Shown piece after piece: positions 1-5,893 of a DNA stretch of 5,912 bases. The notes under the pieces are model-generated. The model was not told where the DNA came from, did not search any database, and was given only the letters and a program-made list of their open reading frames with translations. Origin of the DNA: an uncultured Elusimicrobium sp. Its GTDB lineage: Bacteria; Elusimicrobiota; Elusimicrobia; Elusimicrobiales; Elusimicrobiaceae. The stretch lies in the NCBI GenBank assembly GCA_946061795.1, contig CAMGSK010000096.1, positions 1-5,912 of the forward strand, in the 5' to 3' direction. Within the stretch, counting starts at the first letter, position 1, and each line of letters opens with the position of its first letter. The position numbers and the translations under genes were made by a program.

Positions 1-157
1 GAAAGGATTTTTGATAAATTTTGTTCATAAGCAAAATTTATCAAAAAAAAAAAACAATGCAACCCCTTTAAATCCCTAAGTCCGCACATTAAAAAATTCC
101 CCGACCAAATCTCCACCGCCGCCTTTTCTCTCCCAAACCCCGTTGAAAAATCCTTTC
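1..157. repeat. 12-bp inverted repeat pair flanking a gene-free stretch
   Basis: GAAAGGATTTTT at 1-12 recurs as its exact reverse complement at 146-157. The pair encloses about 130 bases, including the AT-rich dyad. The left copy starts at the first base of the window, so the match may continue beyond the edge. The enclosed sequence is pyrimidine-rich on the + strand and has no convincing reading frame. It may be the arms of a small non-autonomous element or a long-range RNA pairing. Low-complexity A/T runs supply part of the match, so coincidence is possible. Confidence 0.4.
8..47. repeat. Perfect AT-rich inverted repeat (16-bp arms, 8-nt loop)
   Basis: Bases 8-23 are the exact reverse complement of 32-47, with loop TTCATAAG at 24-31. 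The right arm runs into an unbroken A tract (43-54). In RNA this is a stable but AU-rich hairpin. It is not a normal intrinsic terminator on either strand: the rightward transcript has A rather than U after the stem, and the leftward transcript has its U tract before the stem. It could be a protein-binding dyad, a transcript-end structure of a gene beyond the left edge, or the end of a mobile element. The dyad is certain; its role is unknown. Confidence 0.8.
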
Positions 158-204
158 GGCCGACGGCGGATAGATTCTTTTCTCCCCTTTCAGGCAAATT
201 TAAG

Positions 205-221
205 TACAATATACGTATCCT
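205..221 (+). promoter_or_regulatory. Possible promoter -10 region of the thioredoxin-like lipoprotein gene
   Basis: TACAAT at 205-210 matches the -10 consensus at five of six bases and lies about 30 bases before the start codon. An 8-bp palindrome, ATACGTAT (211-218), follows directly, and a second weak -10-like hexamer TATCCT lies at 216-221. No good -35 hexamer sits 16-18 bases upstream. This is therefore a weak call, made mainly because the gene needs its own promoter here. Confidence 0.3.
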
Positions 222-241
222 AAACTATGTTGAGGACGCAT

Positions 242-730
242 ATGAAAAAGAAAACCTTATTCATTTCTCTCTTCGCCGCTGTACTGCTGGGCGCGTGCGG
301 CGTGAATATCCCCAAAGCGCCGACGCTGGAGCTGGCGCTGCCGGTATCCGGCTCCGAAGAAGTATGGGACGCTTCCGCTCACCAAGGTTCCCCCGTCTTG
401 GTAGCTTTTATGGCCAGCTACTGCGGCTGGTGCAAACGCTCTTTGCCCGCACTGGAAACGGCCAACGCCGAATTTAAAGACAAAGGCGTGGAAGTCATCG
501 GCGTTTATGTGGACGAGGACGAAGACGTCATTGAAAAAATCAAAAAAGATTACGGCCTCAAATCCGTCATTTTGTACCGGGGCGGAGAAGCGGCCGGCAA
601 CATGGGCGTACAGGGATTTCCGCACATCATGTTGTTTGACAAAAACCACAATTTAGTCAAAATTTGGAGCGGATATTCGGATTCTCTGGCCGACGAATAC
701 AGAGAACATATCAACTCCCTGACCAAATAA
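242..730 (+). CDS. Thioredoxin-fold (TlpA/DsbE-like) lipoprotein, CGWC active site
   Basis: This is a 162-residue envelope thiol-disulfide oxidoreductase by fold. A type II signal peptide (KKK, hydrophobic stretch, lipobox LGAC) gives a lipidated Cys19, so the protein should be membrane-anchored and face the periplasm. The thioredoxin core follows: a strand PVLVAFMAS (51-59), the redox motif CGWC (61-64), a helix, the strand VEVIGVYV (83-90) and the loop GFP (125-127) carrying the usual cis-proline. The length is normal for a short TlpA-type protein. CGWC is less common in this group than CxPC motifs and recalls the CGYC of disulfide isomerases, so reductase versus isomerase cannot be settled. 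I chose the ATG at 242 over the in-frame ATG at 227. GAGGA (232-236) sits five bases before 242, 227 has no ribosome site, and a start at 242 puts the lysines at the protein's N-terminus. The gene is probably monocistronic, with a terminator 11 bases downstream. The partner substrate is unknown. Confidence 0.9.
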   Translation: MKKKTLFISLFAAVLLGACGVNIPKAPTLELALPVSGSEEVWDASAHQGSPVLVAFMASYCGWCKRSLPALETANAEFKDKGVEVIGVYVDEDEDVIEKIKKDYGLKSVILYRGGEAAGNMGVQGFPHIMLFDKNHNLVKIWSGYSDSLADEYREHINSLTK

Positions 731-740
731 TCTTTACCCG

Positions 741-772
741 AAGCAGACCCCGTAAAAACGGGGTCTGCTTTT
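741..772 (+). terminator. Intrinsic terminator after the lipoprotein gene
   Basis: A perfect 13-bp stem (741-753 pairing with 758-770, core CAGACCCCG/CGGGGTCTG) closes an AAAA loop and ends in TTTT followed by a T-rich stretch. It is oriented for rightward transcripts and starts 11 bases after the TAA stop. It should separate expression of the lipoprotein from the DUF2339 gene. Confidence 0.92.
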
Positions 773-827
773 CTATTCCTTAGGAAAATACGGCGCAAAA
801 AATTTCTTTTTCATACAAAAAATAAAA

Positions 828-843
828 CGCGGAAATATCCGCG
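828..843. promoter_or_regulatory. Small palindrome in the DUF2339 leader
   Basis: CGCGGA (828-833), loop AATA, TCCGCG (838-843) form a perfect 6-bp hairpin or dyad 22 bases before the GGAGA ribosome site (866-870). It could be an operator or a leader hairpin. No clear -35/-10 pair is visible around it; the surrounding 785-827 stretch is simply A/T-rich. The dyad is real but the regulatory role is conjecture. Confidence 0.3.
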
Positions 844-874
844 GCGGTGCCAACTCAAACTCTACGGAGACCAC

Positions 875-1816
875 ATGGAAATATTGCTGTTTATCATCGG
901 AATCGTTTTATTCATCCGGCAAATCGTTTTGGCGGATAAAATCCACCGGCTGCAATACCGGGTAAAACTGCTGGAAGAGAAAAAATCCGTCCGGCAAGAA
1001 GCCGCACCCGCCGCAACACCAAAGGAAGGTGCCTCTTCCAAAATGCAGCAACCCGTCTGTGCGGCCAAGGTTTCTCCCTCGCCTAAGGAGTCTCCGGCTC
1101 CGGTTCCCTCTCTGGCGCAGGCCTCCGCTCCCCGGACTGCTTCCAAGTCCGTCACAAGCATACCCCCGGCAAAAGCCCCGGGTTCCCCCGTCACAGCTGC
1201 TTCCAAACCCGCGCCGTCCAAACCGCTTATTGACTGGGAAAAATTCACCACTGTTCAGGTGTTTTCTTGGCTTGGAGGGTTTACGTTGTTTTTGGGTATC
1301 GCTTTCGCCATTAAATATTCTGTTGAAAACAGCCTGCTCAGCCCCGCCATGCGCGTGGCGGGCGGCGCATTATGCGGAGCCGGCCTGCTGGCGGCGGGAC
1401 TGCTGATTCGTAAAGACAGCCTAAAAACCACGTCGCACACCCTGTGCGGATGCGGTCTGGCGGTGCTGTACGCCTGCATATTCGGCGCGTACGCTTTTTA
1501 TCATCTCATCGGGCAAACCGCCGCGTTTACGCTGATGGCCGCTGTGGCGGCCGCTTCGTTTGCAACGGCCGTATGGAAAAACGCCAAATATATCGCTTTT
1601 TTGGCCGAAGTCATCAGTTTTCTGACGCCGTTCTTGCTTTCCGACGGAGAAGTGCGCCCGGTGTTCTTTTTCACATACGTCGCCTTGGTTTTAGCCGCCG
1701 CGGCGGCTTCCGCGCTCAAACGCAAATGGAACGGTGTTCTTATCGCGGCCGCCGTATTCGCCGCCGTCAGTCAAAGCGCGTATATATTGTCCCTGACGGT
1801 CACCAGCTTTGATTAG
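875..1816 (+). CDS. DUF2339 membrane protein, N-terminal portion (313 aa)
   Basis: The front third of the split DUF2339 protein. GGAGA at 866-870 lies four bases before the ATG, which supports this start. Residues 3-20 form one membrane helix. They are followed by a basic/acidic helix (KIHRLQYRVKLLEEKK) and about 75 residues of Pro/Ala/Ser-rich linker. The conserved entry begins with WEKFTTVQVFSWLGG, and IKYSVENSLLSPAMRVAGG matches the family's KY-x-P-x-R pattern. About five or six membrane helices follow, including GCGLAVLYACIFGAYAFYH. The frame ends at TAG just after a helix (VLIAAAVFAAVSQSAYIL) with TVTSFD. An intact family member would continue for hundreds of residues, so this product alone is a truncated membrane fragment of doubtful use. 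The function of the family is unknown. It has its own leader and is insulated from the upstream gene by a terminator. Confidence 0.8.
   Translation: MEILLFIIGIVLFIRQIVLADKIHRLQYRVKLLEEKKSVRQEAAPAATPKEGASSKMQQPVCAAKVSPSPKESPAPVPSLAQASAPRTASKSVTSIPPAKAPGSPVTAASKPAPSKPLIDWEKFTTVQVFSWLGGFTLFLGIAFAIKYSVENSLLSPAMRVAGGALCGAGLLAAGLLIRKDSLKTTSHTLCGCGLAVLYACIFGAYAFYHLIGQTAAFTLMAAVAAASFATAVWKNAKYIAFLAEVISFLTPFLLSDGEVRPVFFFTYVALVLAAAAASALKRKWNGVLIAAAVFAAVSQSAYILSLTVTSFD
1814..1816 (+). other. In-frame amber codon interrupting DUF2339
   Basis: The codon context is ACC AGC TTT GAT TAG TTC GAC GGT ATG, all in the frame of the 875 start. The hydrophobic, family-like sequence continues on both sides without a shift. 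This is the only premature stop in nearly 3 kb of coding sequence, so the lesion is recent, artefactual or suppressed; older pseudogenes usually collect several. Confidence 0.9.
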
Positions 1817-1825
1817 TTCGACGGT

Positions 1826-3829
1826 ATGATAAGACACGGTCTCGGCTTTTTGGAAGAGCTTTACCGCGGCCTCAGAAAGTTTTCTCTTTCCCAAACGCTT
1901 ACGTTTTGTTCCTTCAGCGCGCTGTACTGCGCGGCGGCCGTTTTTACCGCATGGAAACGAAAAGACATCCTTACTAATTCGGCCAAAGTCATCCTGGGCG
2001 GCTTTACGGCGTTTAATTTGCTGTTTGTTTTGCTGGCTTTTATCGGCCCGGGATCACGTTTGCCGGCGTCAATCGTTTGGATGGGGCTGGCTTTATGGTT
2101 AAACATTTTGCTGGCTTTTTTGGCATATCAGGACAAGGCGTTGCACGCGCCCGCTTTTCATATCGGCAAAATTTTAGTGTTTCTGTCCTTAATGGTATGG
2201 ACGAACACCGCAGGAACGACGGAGCCCCTTTTAACGCTTTGTTCCTTTTTGGCGTTTACGGTGGTTAACGCCGGGACGGACTTGCTGGCGTACAAAAAGA
2301 AAGTTTGGCAACCCGGTCCCTGGGCCGCGCTGTTCCCCGTTCTGCTGATGACACCGCTGATTTTTCCCATGGCCCACAACCAAACGACTTTTATCCTCGG
2401 GGCGGTTATATTAACGGCGCTGTTTGCCGTCAGCGCGCTGTTTAGTTCGCTGATGAAAACTCCCCCGCTGGCTTTGGCGGGCTGCGCCGTATTTATGATT
2501 GCCATGCTGATAGCCGGACCGGACGCGGCCAACGCGACGGGAACGGCTTTGCCGCTTCTGCTGGGATTCCTGCCGTCTCTGATTATCTTTACGGCGGTAC
2601 GCCGCATCTTTCCGCAGGAAACGGACAAAGCAGGCGGCACCGTGCTGATTTCTTCTCTGATGCCGTATGCATTGTTGCTCGCGGCCATAGCGCAAACTCC
2701 CGGGACGGAACACATGAATTTGTTCCTGCTGTTTACCCTGCTGACCTGCGTGTTAAATTTATTTTTCGCATTCATCTACCGCGACGGCAGGCCCGTTCTC
2801 GGCGCGCTGGCGGGAGCGACATTGATTCAATTGATTTACGCGGCAAACGCTCCGGCGGAAACACCCCACGCATTCATTTCTTGGATTTTGGGATTTTTTG
2901 CCTTGTTTGCATTATACCCGTTCGTATTTAAAAAACGTTTTTTCAATGACTTATTTGCTTGGGCGGCATCTGCGCTGTCCGGCGTGGCGGCCGTCGTCTG
3001 CCTGTATTTGGTGTTGCAACGCTACTACATGGTGACGCATCCCGGCCTGCTGCCTTTGGGATTTGCCTTCCTGTACGGGGCGGGAATTTATACCGTCTTG
3101 TACTGGCAGGACGTTCGCGAAGGCATACAACGCGCGCGGCTGGCCTGGCTGGCTGGAACGGCTCTCTTATTTCTCACGGCCTTTTTCCCGTTGGAACTGG
3201 GCAAAGGCTGGCTGACAACGGCTTGGGCCTTGGAAGGGGCGGCGTTGGTGTGGCTCAACCAAAAGCTCCTTCACCGCGGTTTGACGCGGGTGGGCTTTGC
3301 GCTGCTGGTCACGGCATTTATCCGCCTGGTGTTAAACCCTTATATCCTGGGATACGGTGAGGTCATGCACCCCATATTCAACTGGTATTTATATGCCTTC
3401 GGCATAAGCGCGACGGCCATGCTGCTGGCGGCCGAATGGTGGCTGCCGGCAGAAGAGCGTGCCTGGCGCGGCTGGCTGAGAGGGTTGGGCGGAGTGACGC
3501 TATTTGCGCTTTTGAACATAGAAATCGCATCCTATTTCTCTTTCGGAGAGGAGCTGAGTTTTGACGTGTTCGGCGCGTTCAACTCCGCCATTGCCTACAC
3601 GGCGGGGTGGACGGCGTTCGGCGCGGTCTGCCTGTTTTTGGGAATGTACGACACCAAAAGTCTCTGCGCGCGGGCGGGAATGGCCTTGATTTTTGTGGCC
3701 TTGCTCAAGCTGTTCCTTTCCGATATTTGGGCCTTGAGCGGACTGTACCGCATCGGCGGGTTAATCGGCATCGCCGTCTTGTTGATACTGATATCCTTCA
3801 TCTACCAGCGGGCAAAACAAAACCGCTAA
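1826..3829 (+). CDS. DUF2339 membrane protein, C-terminal portion (667 aa)
   Basis: This is the rest of the split gene, in the same frame as 875-1816. It is almost wholly hydrophobic, with some twenty membrane-spanning stretches separated by short loops. Late-family signatures are visible: GWLTTAWALEGAALVWLNQK (about residues 458-477), SFDVFGAFNSAIAYTAGW (about 577-594), and the closing LKLFLSDIWALSGLYRIGG followed by YQR near the end, so the true C-terminus is present. The ATG at 1826 lies nine bases after the TAG and has only weak purine sequence (GACGG) before it. Independent initiation would have to rely on termination-reinitiation at the stop. It is more likely read-through material or dead sequence than a separate gene. 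Stop is TAA, 21 bases before the convergent hairpin. Confidence 0.75.
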   Translation: MIRHGLGFLEELYRGLRKFSLSQTLTFCSFSALYCAAAVFTAWKRKDILTNSAKVILGGFTAFNLLFVLLAFIGPGSRLPASIVWMGLALWLNILLAFLAYQDKALHAPAFHIGKILVFLSLMVWTNTAGTTEPLLTLCSFLAFTVVNAGTDLLAYKKKVWQPGPWAALFPVLLMTPLIFPMAHNQTTFILGAVILTALFAVSALFSSLMKTPPLALAGCAVFMIAMLIAGPDAANATGTALPLLLGFLPSLIIFTAVRRIFPQETDKAGGTVLISSLMPYALLLAAIAQTPGTEHMNLFLLFTLLTCVLNLFFAFIYRDGRPVLGALAGATLIQLIYAANAPAETPHAFISWILGFFALFALYPFVFKKRFFNDLFAWAASALSGVAAVVCLYLVLQRYYMVTHPGLLPLGFAFLYGAGIYTVLYWQDVREGIQRARLAWLAGTALLFLTAFFPLELGKGWLTTAWALEGAALVWLNQKLLHRGLTRVGFALLVTAFIRLVLNPYILGYGEVMHPIFNWYLYAFGISATAMLLAAEWWLPAEERAWRGWLRGLGGVTLFALLNIEIASYFSFGEELSFDVFGAFNSAIAYTAGWTAFGAVCLFLGMYDTKSLCARAGMALIFVALLKLFLSDIWALSGLYRIGGLIGIAVLLILISFIYQRAKQNR

Positions 3830-3850
3830 AAAAGCAAAAGACTTGAACAC

Positions 3851-3884
3851 ATCAAACGCCGCCGGGAAACCGGCGGCGTTTGAT
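3851..3884. terminator. Hairpin between convergent genes, probable bidirectional terminator
   Basis: A perfect 15-bp stem, ATCAAACGCCGCCGG (3851-3865) with CCGGCGGCGTTTGAT (3870-3884), is closed by a GAAA (GNRA) tetraloop. It lies midway in the 70-base gap between the two converging stop codons. Neither side has a clean U tract directly after the stem: the rightward flank reads CGTCCGTTCC, and on the leftward strand T-rich sequence appears only some 10-20 bases on. It may work as a weak terminator or mainly as a 3'-end stabilising hairpin for both transcripts. Confidence 0.75.
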
Positions 3885-3899
3885 CGTCCGTTCCGCAAA

Positions 3900-4943
3900 T
3901 TAAAAAGTCAATGTATCCAGATAGGCCGGAAGGGTTTGGGGGGTCAGTTTTTTGCCGAAGCCTTCGGGAAGGCCGGGCTCTAAAAGGATTCTGCGCGTAA
4001 TCAAATTGGCAGGTTCCACATACAAATGATGAGAATCGGAAAAATAGTTTTCATAATGGAGGCTCACTTCGTTTTCATCCATAAAGTGCCACACTTCTCC
4101 AAATACGTTTACGACATCCTCCAGCCACCGCCGATATTCTTGCGTTATTCCTTCTTGGGCAATCATTTTTAAATGCGGCACAGCCACCGGCGTGGTAAAC
4201 GCGATAAACCTCGTATTGGGGAAATGGGCTTTTAATTCCTCTAGACTTGTTTTATAGTCCGGGTTGTAGCGGAAATTATGGTAAATATCCCGGTAGATGC
4301 GCATAGATTCGTCGAAAGCAGCCTTTTGTTCTTGGGCGGAAGGACGGAAATACGTCACGTTAGTCATGCGGTCGCGCTGGTAGTACACCTCTTTGGTAGC
4401 GTGCAAATTGGCGCGAAGAATACGGGTGGAAAGGTGAAGGGCTTTCAAATTAAATAAACTGGCCATCGTAAAAAACGGCTTATACACGTCTTGTACATAA
4501 GAAACGGGAACGCCTCCTTTGACGCGGCTCTTGCTGCGGACGCCGTTTGCGGACATAAAGTCCAGTCCAATGATAATAACCCGCAAATCCCGCCCGTGCA
4601 CGCGCTGTGCAAAAGACGCATAAGAAACGGCTTCTTCCGGGCGCGAAGCGGCGGCGGCATAATTATATACGCTGTATTGAGGAGCAAACAGCGCGGGGTC
4701 TAAATTGCTGGAGCGGCTGGAACCCAATATCACGCCGTCAAAATCCTTAGTCCCGTAAAAGCGGGAAAAATACAACTGGTTGGTTTTTTGCTGGCGTTCA
4801 TTGATAAAGCGGACGCGGTTATTCACCCCGTGTACAAACGGCAACACCAACATAGGGTCCGCCACGGCGTTTACCAGCGTGACCGCCGCCAAAGCCGCGC
4901 CGAACGTGAGAAAAAAAGTTTTTATCCATTGCCGGTATATCAT
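3900..4943 (-). CDS. Membrane-anchored SGNH-like protein, partner of the MBOAT acyltransferase
   Basis: A 347-residue protein with one N-terminal signal-anchor (about 8-27, after MIYRQWIK) and a soluble outer domain. Motifs fit an SGNH-hydrolase-type fold: FDGVILGSSRSSNLDP (68-82) with the block I Ser in GSS, YNYAAAASRPEE (93-104), IIIGLDF (123-129), and a C-terminal DSHH (303-306) giving the Asp-x-x-His pair. In known systems such proteins (AlgJ/AlgX or DltD-like in role) sit beside MBOAT proteins and complete O-acylation of an extracellular polymer; that role is inferred here from context. I do not recognise a named family, and the polymer is unknown. I chose the ATG at 4943 over an upstream in-frame ATG at 5024, which would overlap the MBOAT gene by 79 bases and add an atypical leader. 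Only two bases separate it from the MBOAT stop, and no Shine-Dalgarno is visible, so translation is probably coupled to the upstream gene. Confidence 0.82.
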   Translation of the reverse strand: MIYRQWIKTFFLTFGAALAAVTLVNAVADPMLVLPFVHGVNNRVRFINERQQKTNQLYFSRFYGTKDFDGVILGSSRSSNLDPALFAPQYSVYNYAAAASRPEEAVSYASFAQRVHGRDLRVIIIGLDFMSANGVRSKSRVKGGVPVSYVQDVYKPFFTMASLFNLKALHLSTRILRANLHATKEVYYQRDRMTNVTYFRPSAQEQKAAFDESMRIYRDIYHNFRYNPDYKTSLEELKAHFPNTRFIAFTTPVAVPHLKMIAQEGITQEYRRWLEDVVNVFGEVWHFMDENEVSLHYENYFSDSHHLYVEPANLITRRILLEPGLPEGFGKKLTPQTLPAYLDTLTF

Positions 4944-4945
4944 AA

Positions 4946-5893
4946 TTAAAATTGAAAATACAAAAATTCTGAAATTTTGGTCAAATTGCCCACCACCGCC
5001 AACAAAAGCAGCGCCAGCAAACAAGCAGTCAGCCGATTAAAGCGGAATTTTTCCGCGATTTCATTGGAATTGCGCCACAACGTCAGTCCCAGCGCCGCCG
5101 CCATCAACAAAACAATCCACAATCCGTCGTCCCATACCCGTCCGTCAAACACCAAGCCCCTCTTTTGCAAAGAAGGCCATATAAAACCGGACAGAGAAAA
5201 CATATGCCCCAGCATATTGCGGGCGTCCTGCAAAGTCGGCGCGCGGAAAAACACCATGGACACCGTCCAAAACAGCAGCGTCAGCGCCCAGCCGGCGTAT
5301 TTGTTCATGGAGAAACCCAGTTTTTTCCACACGGAGTGCACGGCAATCCCCACTCCGTGCATCGCTCCCCAAATGGCAAACAGCCAGCCGGCCCCGTGCC
5401 ACAATCCGCCGATAAAGAACACCATAAACGCATTGAGCAGCTGGCGGGGAAGGCCTTTGCGGTTGCCCCCCAATGGAATATAAATGTAATCGCGCAAAAA
5501 CCGGGAAAGCGTGATATGCCATCTGCGCCAAAAATCCTGCAAATCAGAGGCCCGGTACGGCGAATTGAAATTTATCGGCAGTTCTATATTAAAAATACGC
5601 GCGGCGCCGATGGCCATGTCGCTGTATCCGCTGAAGTCATAGTACAGCTGAAAAACAAACGCGGCCGCCACCATCCAGGCCTCCAGTCCAGACAGTGCGG
5701 CGGTATTGGCATATCCCTGCCCCACCATGACGGAAAAAGTATCCGCAATGAGCACCTTTTTCGCCAGTCCGATAACAAACAAAACCAAGCCCCGGGCGAT
5801 ATTGGCCGAATTTAACTTTTTCAGTTCCGGGCGGTTAATGATACAATAATAGGAAATAATATATAGTTGCAATGTCACGAAAGAGATTATCAA
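4946..5893 (-). CDS. MBOAT O-acyltransferase (AlgI/DltB type), N-terminally truncated
   Basis: A multipass membrane O-acyltransferase that would pass an acyl (often acetyl) group through the membrane to a glycan-modifying partner. Family hallmarks are clear: GLAKKVLIAD (42-51), FQLYYDFSGYSDMAIG (81-96), FWRRWHITLSRFLRDYIYIP (121-140), LGGNRKG (141-147), GGLWHGAGW with the catalytic-type His166, and GAMHG with a second His (179). The C-terminal helices are intact up to the TAA at 4948-4946. Family members usually run about 450-520 residues, whereas this frame has 315 at most. The missing part is the N-terminal helices and the GPI-type loop that precede RPELKK. The only in-frame start upstream of the conserved part is a TTG at 5893, inside AT-rich sequence with consecutive TAA and TAG stops just beyond it. 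Residues 1-19 or so do not look like the family. It is probably non-functional, though the catalytic core is complete. It is the first gene of a two-gene unit with the SGNH-like protein. Confidence 0.8.
   Translation of the reverse strand: MIISFVTLQLYIISYYCIINRPELKKLNSANIARGLVLFVIGLAKKVLIADTFSVMVGQGYANTAALSGLEAWMVAAAFVFQLYYDFSGYSDMAIGAARIFNIELPINFNSPYRASDLQDFWRRWHITLSRFLRDYIYIPLGGNRKGLPRQLLNAFMVFFIGGLWHGAGWLFAIWGAMHGVGIAVHSVWKKLGFSMNKYAGWALTLLFWTVSMVFFRAPTLQDARNMLGHMFSLSGFIWPSLQKRGLVFDGRVWDDGLWIVLLMAAALGLTLWRNSNEIAEKFRFNRLTACLLALLLLAVVGNLTKISEFLYFQF

Larger units (their letters stand above)
875..3829 (+). pseudogene. DUF2339 membrane protein gene split by one in-frame TAG
   Basis: Read through the TAG at 1814-1816, this frame encodes 984 residues, a usual size for DUF2339 proteins. 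The family architecture is present in order: an N-terminal membrane helix (about 3-20), a short charged coiled-coil-like segment (21-41), a Pro/Ala/Ser/Lys linker (42-117), the entry motif WLGGFTLFLGIAFAIKYS (132-149), then a long run of membrane helices to a C-terminal YQR tail. No bases are lost or gained at the break: the second half resumes in the same phase, and the three codons after TAG (Phe-Asp-Gly) continue the frame. A single base change from CAG, TGG, TAC/TAT or another near-cognate codon would explain it. Other readings are a sequencing error, suppression of UAG, or two separately translated halves. The four other main frames in the window all end in TAA, so UAG is not used as an ordinary stop here, but that sample is too small to argue for recoding. 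Confidence 0.75.

Noticed and set aside
227..241. Upstream ATG at 227 as the start of the thioredoxin-like gene
   Set aside because: No ribosome site precedes it, it overlaps the GAGGA that serves the ATG at 242, and the added MLRTH would spoil a standard lipoprotein signal peptide.
257..649. Leftward 130-codon frame opposite the lipoprotein gene
   Set aside because: It lies entirely within the recognised gene on the other strand, has no ribosome site or family resemblance, and is a shadow frame.
1814..1816. Pyrrolysine or selenocysteine at the internal stop
   Set aside because: Selenocysteine uses TGA, not TAG. Pyrrolysine is known in a few methylamine enzymes and nothing in DUF2339 or the context suggests it.
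2158..2775. Leftward 205-codon frame opposite DUF2339
   Set aside because: A long shadow frame produced by the GC-skewed codon pattern of the real gene. Its translation resembles no known family and the + frame is clearly coding.
4944..5024. Upstream ATG at 5024 as the start of the SGNH-like gene
   Set aside because: It would overlap the conserved MBOAT C-terminus by 79 bases and add a glycine-rich leader. The ATG at 4943 gives a clean signal-anchor and a typical two-base operon gap.
5165..5815. Rightward 216-codon frame opposite the MBOAT gene
   Set aside because: Entirely antisense to unmistakable MBOAT motifs, low-complexity in His, Gln and Pro, and without a supported start.
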